Positions 33,409-36,411 of a stretch of 36,411 nt of DNA are shown here, piece by piece. The notes under the pieces are model-generated. The model saw only the letters and a list, made by a program, of their open reading frames with translations, had not been told where the DNA came from and searched no databases. Each line of letters begins with the position of its first letter. The stretch's first letter is position 1. Position numbers and translations under genes: made by a program. Origin of the DNA: Antrodiella citrinella (lineage: Eukaryota; Basidiomycota; Agaricomycetes; Polyporales; Steccherinaceae). Location of the stretch: contig SGPM01000280.1 of NCBI GenBank assembly GCA_004802725.1, positions 1 to 36,411 on the forward strand. The letters run 5' to 3'.

Positions 33409-33975
33409 CTAGGTACGATCTTGGATTCCATTGTTGGTCAAGACAGATGAGGTGTGTACGAGTAGTGTGGCGGCGGTGTAGAGCGCAGATCCAGTAAGAT
33501 GTCGGAAGATTGAAATGTCAACAAAAGAGGAACCGGAGATGCCTTGAAGGACGTATGTGTTTCTTGGACGAGATGGAGTACGTGCTGAGGCATAACCAGT
33601 CCAGGGGGGCCGAAAAAATCTACATGAGAAGCGAAGATAAGTGAGAACATACGGGTTGAAAGTTTTCACATGTCTATCATGTCGGTAGATGTGTGGCATG
33701 GTGCCACTAGGCATCAACTTACCTGAACACGAGGAACGCGGCAGGATTGCGCGTCCAGGGAACATCATCTAGCACCAAGATAATGTTGCGAACGCGAACG
33801 CAACCATGCGCCCATGCTCCTCCGCTGGGTGTCGAAGAAACGAACTTCCTAATATGTCTTGTAATTTCCCGATCCGGACGAGAGCTTCTGGAGAGGTGTT
33901 GTGACGCGGAACGGGCTCGGAGTTGATTTACGAGTTCAGTGTGGGAGATGTTGTTACGACGGAAAGGGACAACCG
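33409..33975 (-). CDS. Unknown protein, 3' part
   Basis: Two minus-strand segments, 33723-33975 and 33409-33619, joined by a 103-nt intron (GTAAGT..ATGTAG), keep one frame to TAG. The peptide includes HTELVNQLRARSASQHLSRS, KFVSSTPSGGAWAHG, then VRVRNIILVLDDVPWTRNPA and AFLVFRFFRPPWTGYAS. It continues RNTYVLQGISGSSFVDISIF and ends ALYTAATLLVHTSSVLTNNG. It has ordinary soluble/membrane-edge composition with a hydrophobic NIILVL strand before an Asp pair. The frame closes at a TGA just before 33975, where an acceptor-like CTGATCAG lies, so an upstream exon is expected. I do not recognise a family. The frame passes a C6 and a T6 run without breaking. Confidence 0.38.
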
Positions 33976-34246
33976 CTGATCAGTGGGAGATGAGATGAGA
34001 TGTGGCCTGGCGAGATTTGAGATTGACACTGGGGAGAAGGAGAGAGATGAAGATTGGCTTTTTGCAACAAACAAAGGCCTAGATACTGACGTCATATGTT
34101 CCGGTGGTCCAGGTGCCTATCCTCGTCTTTTTCTTCTCCTGGACGTGCAGATCCCGAATTGTCCGGAGCCCTGAGCCTGCTGGAAGACGTGCCCGGTTCC
34201 ACTGCATGTCGTGGCAGGACGAAAGAACCGTGGGAACTCTTCGCTC

Positions 34247-34285
34247 GTGGTTAGGGTTACCGTATGTTCTGAACGCCACGGCGCT
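34247..34285 (+). repeat. 39-nt near-identical element, copy 2
   Basis: The partner of 24623-24661 in opposite orientation. In the plus frame it encodes WLGLPYVLNATAL, the same residues as the minus-strand copy 1 frame. Confidence 0.85.
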
Positions 34286-34393
34286 CGATCTCTTGTCATT
34301 TCCTATGTCGTGTTCTGCTAAGTGCTCTCTACTCTACGTCTCTCAACTTACCATGTCAACCGTCGATGCCGCAATCGAAGGAGATCGCCTCTC

Positions 34394-34940
34394 ATGAGCC
34401 TTGACGATTTTTTCACCGTACTACCTTTACCCTTCTGCGCGTGTTGTCAACGGTGCCCTACGGTGATCGGTCATTCTTCCCAACGCCAGCTCTTTTCAAA
34501 CAGCAACATAGAGGCACTATCGTCTGTGTAAGGTTTTGGGGAAGGTGATTATGCAGACATGATTTTTTGTATCGTGAGTGGCTGCTCTTCATCCGTTCAC
34601 ACTGCAGTCTGCCACTAGAGAGTGACTGCAGGATCGTCTCCTCGCGTCTCCCCGTACCCACGTCTCCTCCACATGTTGTTCCACGGTAACTGAATATCAA
34701 CATGTTGATAAGACGTGAAGTGTGCGGCAGAGCTGTTGTTGTACTGTTGACCGAGAAGGACGTTTCTAAATCTCCGCGTGTCGCTTCGTCGGCTGTCGAA
34801 AAAGGTCTGTTTACTCCTTTGCTATGAGTTATAACGCAATACTGGTGTTTGTTTCAGACATCTTCAAGTCCCGTCTGAACCGTACGCTCGATTATCCCTT
34901 CCTCCTTATTGCGCCTGCATCTCGCATCAACTTGATCTGA
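34394..34940 (+). CDS. Small unknown protein, four predicted exons
   Basis: Exons 34394-34527, 34632-34685, 34731-34804 and 34858-34940 join in one frame, 345 nt, to give 114 aa from MSLDDFFTVLPLPF. The frame stays open upstream to 34322. The introns have GT..AG ends and lengths of 104, 45 and 53 nt. The C-terminal two thirds is protein-like: VIVSSRLPVPTSPPHVVPR, AVVVLLTEKDVSKSPRV, then KDIFKSRLNRTLDYPFLLIA ending PASRINLI and TGA. No domain is recognised. Joining three junctions in frame by chance is unlikely but possible, so the model needs RNA support. It precedes a decayed gene at 35367-35690, which could originally have belonged with it. Confidence 0.38.
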
Positions 34941-35366
34941 GAGTCAACCAAGACATCGGCCTCTGAAACACTCGGCAACGGTAGGGAGGGGGAAACGATG
35001 GGAAACGAAGAAAGAAGATGACGGAGAACCTTGAAACGATAATCCGCACGCTTTTCTATCGCTTCCGTTCCTTGCCTCCTACCCTCTGCTATCTGTCTTT
35101 TCCAGTCCTTCCTCTCGTGCACTGCACCGCACCGGCTCGCTGAAGACCACTTCCATATCAACACAAAGACGAGTGGCGAGTGAAGGACCTCACATCCGCC
35201 AAACGCTCGGTCGGATTCGCACCCGCCCTCCGACCTCTTGGAGCGGAACAGTGCGAGAACGACAGGGACCACGAGCGTCCTCAAACACACGTTGGATATG
35301 TACACCTAAGGTACGCTCCGAAATATTGTTTTGAAAAGATACATAGGTACCTCTGTCTTCTTGCAG

Positions 35367-35690
35367 TACATTCTCTGCCTCAGTCTTGTGGCCAAGCTTC
35401 TCACCATCTTTGTAGACGGCAAGGATTAATTTACGCTCCTATGTGATAATGGTGCCTACGCCATTTCGGATACGAGCAAACGGTTCTGTCGGTCTCTTGC
35501 CGAAGTCCTCCCAAGGACCACTTGGTGTCTGGTCGATTCTAACAATGGCGTGGCTACGGTTCCCGGATATCTACAGACTACTGTCCCTTGGCGCATTCGT
35601 CGTACAAGCTGGGAAGATGTTGGAGACGGCCCGTGCGACTACCTTCTACATGACGCAATGGTCTGTGCATGAGCTTATCGCAGCGTAAGC
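35367..35690 (+). pseudogene. Decayed gene, possibly Crinkler/RHS-like family
   Basis: After an acceptor (CTTGCAG, 35360-35366) the plus frame reads YILCLSLVAKLLTIFVDGKD, then an in-frame TAA (35427-35429). It continues FTLLCDNGAYAISDTSKRFC, SLAEVLPRTTWCLVDSNNGV and ATVPGYLQ. Near 35580 the frame shifts by one and resumes as LGAFVVQAGKMLETARATTF then YMTQWSVHELIAA. The order W-C-L-V-D-S-N, then F-x-V-Q-A, then F-Y-M-x-x-W-S-x-x-E-L resembles, from memory, a region of Crinkler-like (CRN/RHS) proteins in agaricomycetes. This is only a pattern memory. One stop and one frameshift make it a pseudogene. A GTAAGC..ATACAG intron may follow (about 35687-35749). Confidence 0.38.
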
Positions 35691-36411
35691 ATCACTTTAT
35701 TCTCCTCCGAGTATCAATCCTCCCACTTATCATTCATACAGTCGGATGTCGCACCCCACGATCGACATTCGGTGAATCCCCCAGTGGCATCATCCTCACG
35801 AATACGCCCACAACCGAGAGTATACGTACGTAAGGGAAAGTGTAACCATGTATGGAGGATATAATGGACTCACGAGGTATCGACGTAGTCGTCGGTCACG
35901 ATTAGTCACGTAGAGTAACGTAGTAACGCACCACGACAGTGAGCGCTAATATCATCTTCAACATTACCCACACATCGTTCGCCCGAGCCCAGCTCTCCGG
36001 TGAGACGAACGGGGTATACAAAGACATATAACTTCTCGCGACCGACCCTACAAAACGTAGAGCTCGTTCGCTATTCATTTCTATCTTTCTCTATTCGACA
36101 CATGCCCTCGAAGATGACACGTCACGTCGAGCGCGCTGGTGGACTCGTTTCTATACAACGAGTCCTTACACCTCTCCTCCTACTCCCGAGGCTCGCTGAG
36201 CGATCTCAACGGCACCCAGATGACAAATATCTGTCACGCCGGAGATTATTTGATTTTACCGACGGTAGTAATGCAAGAAAAATGTGAAGTAGAATTTTAA
36301 ATATAAACGACCATACAAACTGCGTCAGAACTTGATATCTTACTGATTGATAGAATGTAAAGTAAAAGTAAAAGTCTTAGCATACATCTTAATACTAGTA
36401 ACACTTTAAGT
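35691..36411. other. Right-edge region without a recognised gene
   Basis: Beyond the decayed gene there is only a short frame (36000-36287, plus) without motifs. The last 120 nt become A/T-rich, unlike the rest of the window. Confidence 0.4.

Overview
The window looks like nuclear DNA of an agaricomycete (mushroom-forming basidiomycete). The signs are many short introns (mostly 45-70 nt, GT..AG), a FunK1-type fungal protein kinase relic, families of F-box proteins of the agaricomycete kind, and very small exons inside otherwise ordinary genes. No rRNA, tRNA or CRISPR was recognised. No cDNA was available: all gene models were built by hand from splice sites and reading-frame arithmetic.

Layout. 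1-1.2 kb: decayed FunK1 kinase C-lobe (+). 1.2-2.4 kb: pyrimidine-rich DNA without a recognisable gene, possibly an old retroelement end. 2.4-6.8 kb: two tandem minus-strand F-box genes (subfamily A), the first intact and the second with two frameshifts. 7.3-9.0 kb: complete 8-exon NADP-dependent isocitrate dehydrogenase with a mitochondrial presequence. 9.5-16.3 kb: a second F-box family (subfamily B) with one broken minus-strand copy and two plus-strand copies with open frames, and two small orphan coding segments between them. 17.0-19.2 kb: 12-exon amino acid/GABA-type permease (-). 19.2-25.2 kb: gene-poor DNA with a 21-bp minisatellite, a fourth subfamily-B fragment, a second copy of the permease 3' flank, and small duplicated segments. 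25.2-27.9 kb: 10-exon peroxisomal MaoC-type enoyl-CoA hydratase ending in SKL (-). 28.9-30.5 kb: Zn2Cys6 transcription factor with its zinc cluster at the C-terminus (+). 31-36.4 kb: poorly resolved coding pieces and a decayed gene of a Crinkler-like type.

The window reads as a few housekeeping genes (isocitrate dehydrogenase, permease, hydratase, transcription factor) set as islands in a fast-evolving F-box/kinase duplication region. There is no operon-like unit. The hydratase and the transcription factor are divergently arranged around about 1 kb. The most notable observations are a predicted 5-nt exon in the permease, a predicted 6-nt exon followed by an 816-nt intron in the hydratase, and a shared C-terminal motif (FPxS/T, then CX4CX2-3H) in the four subfamily-B F-box copies.
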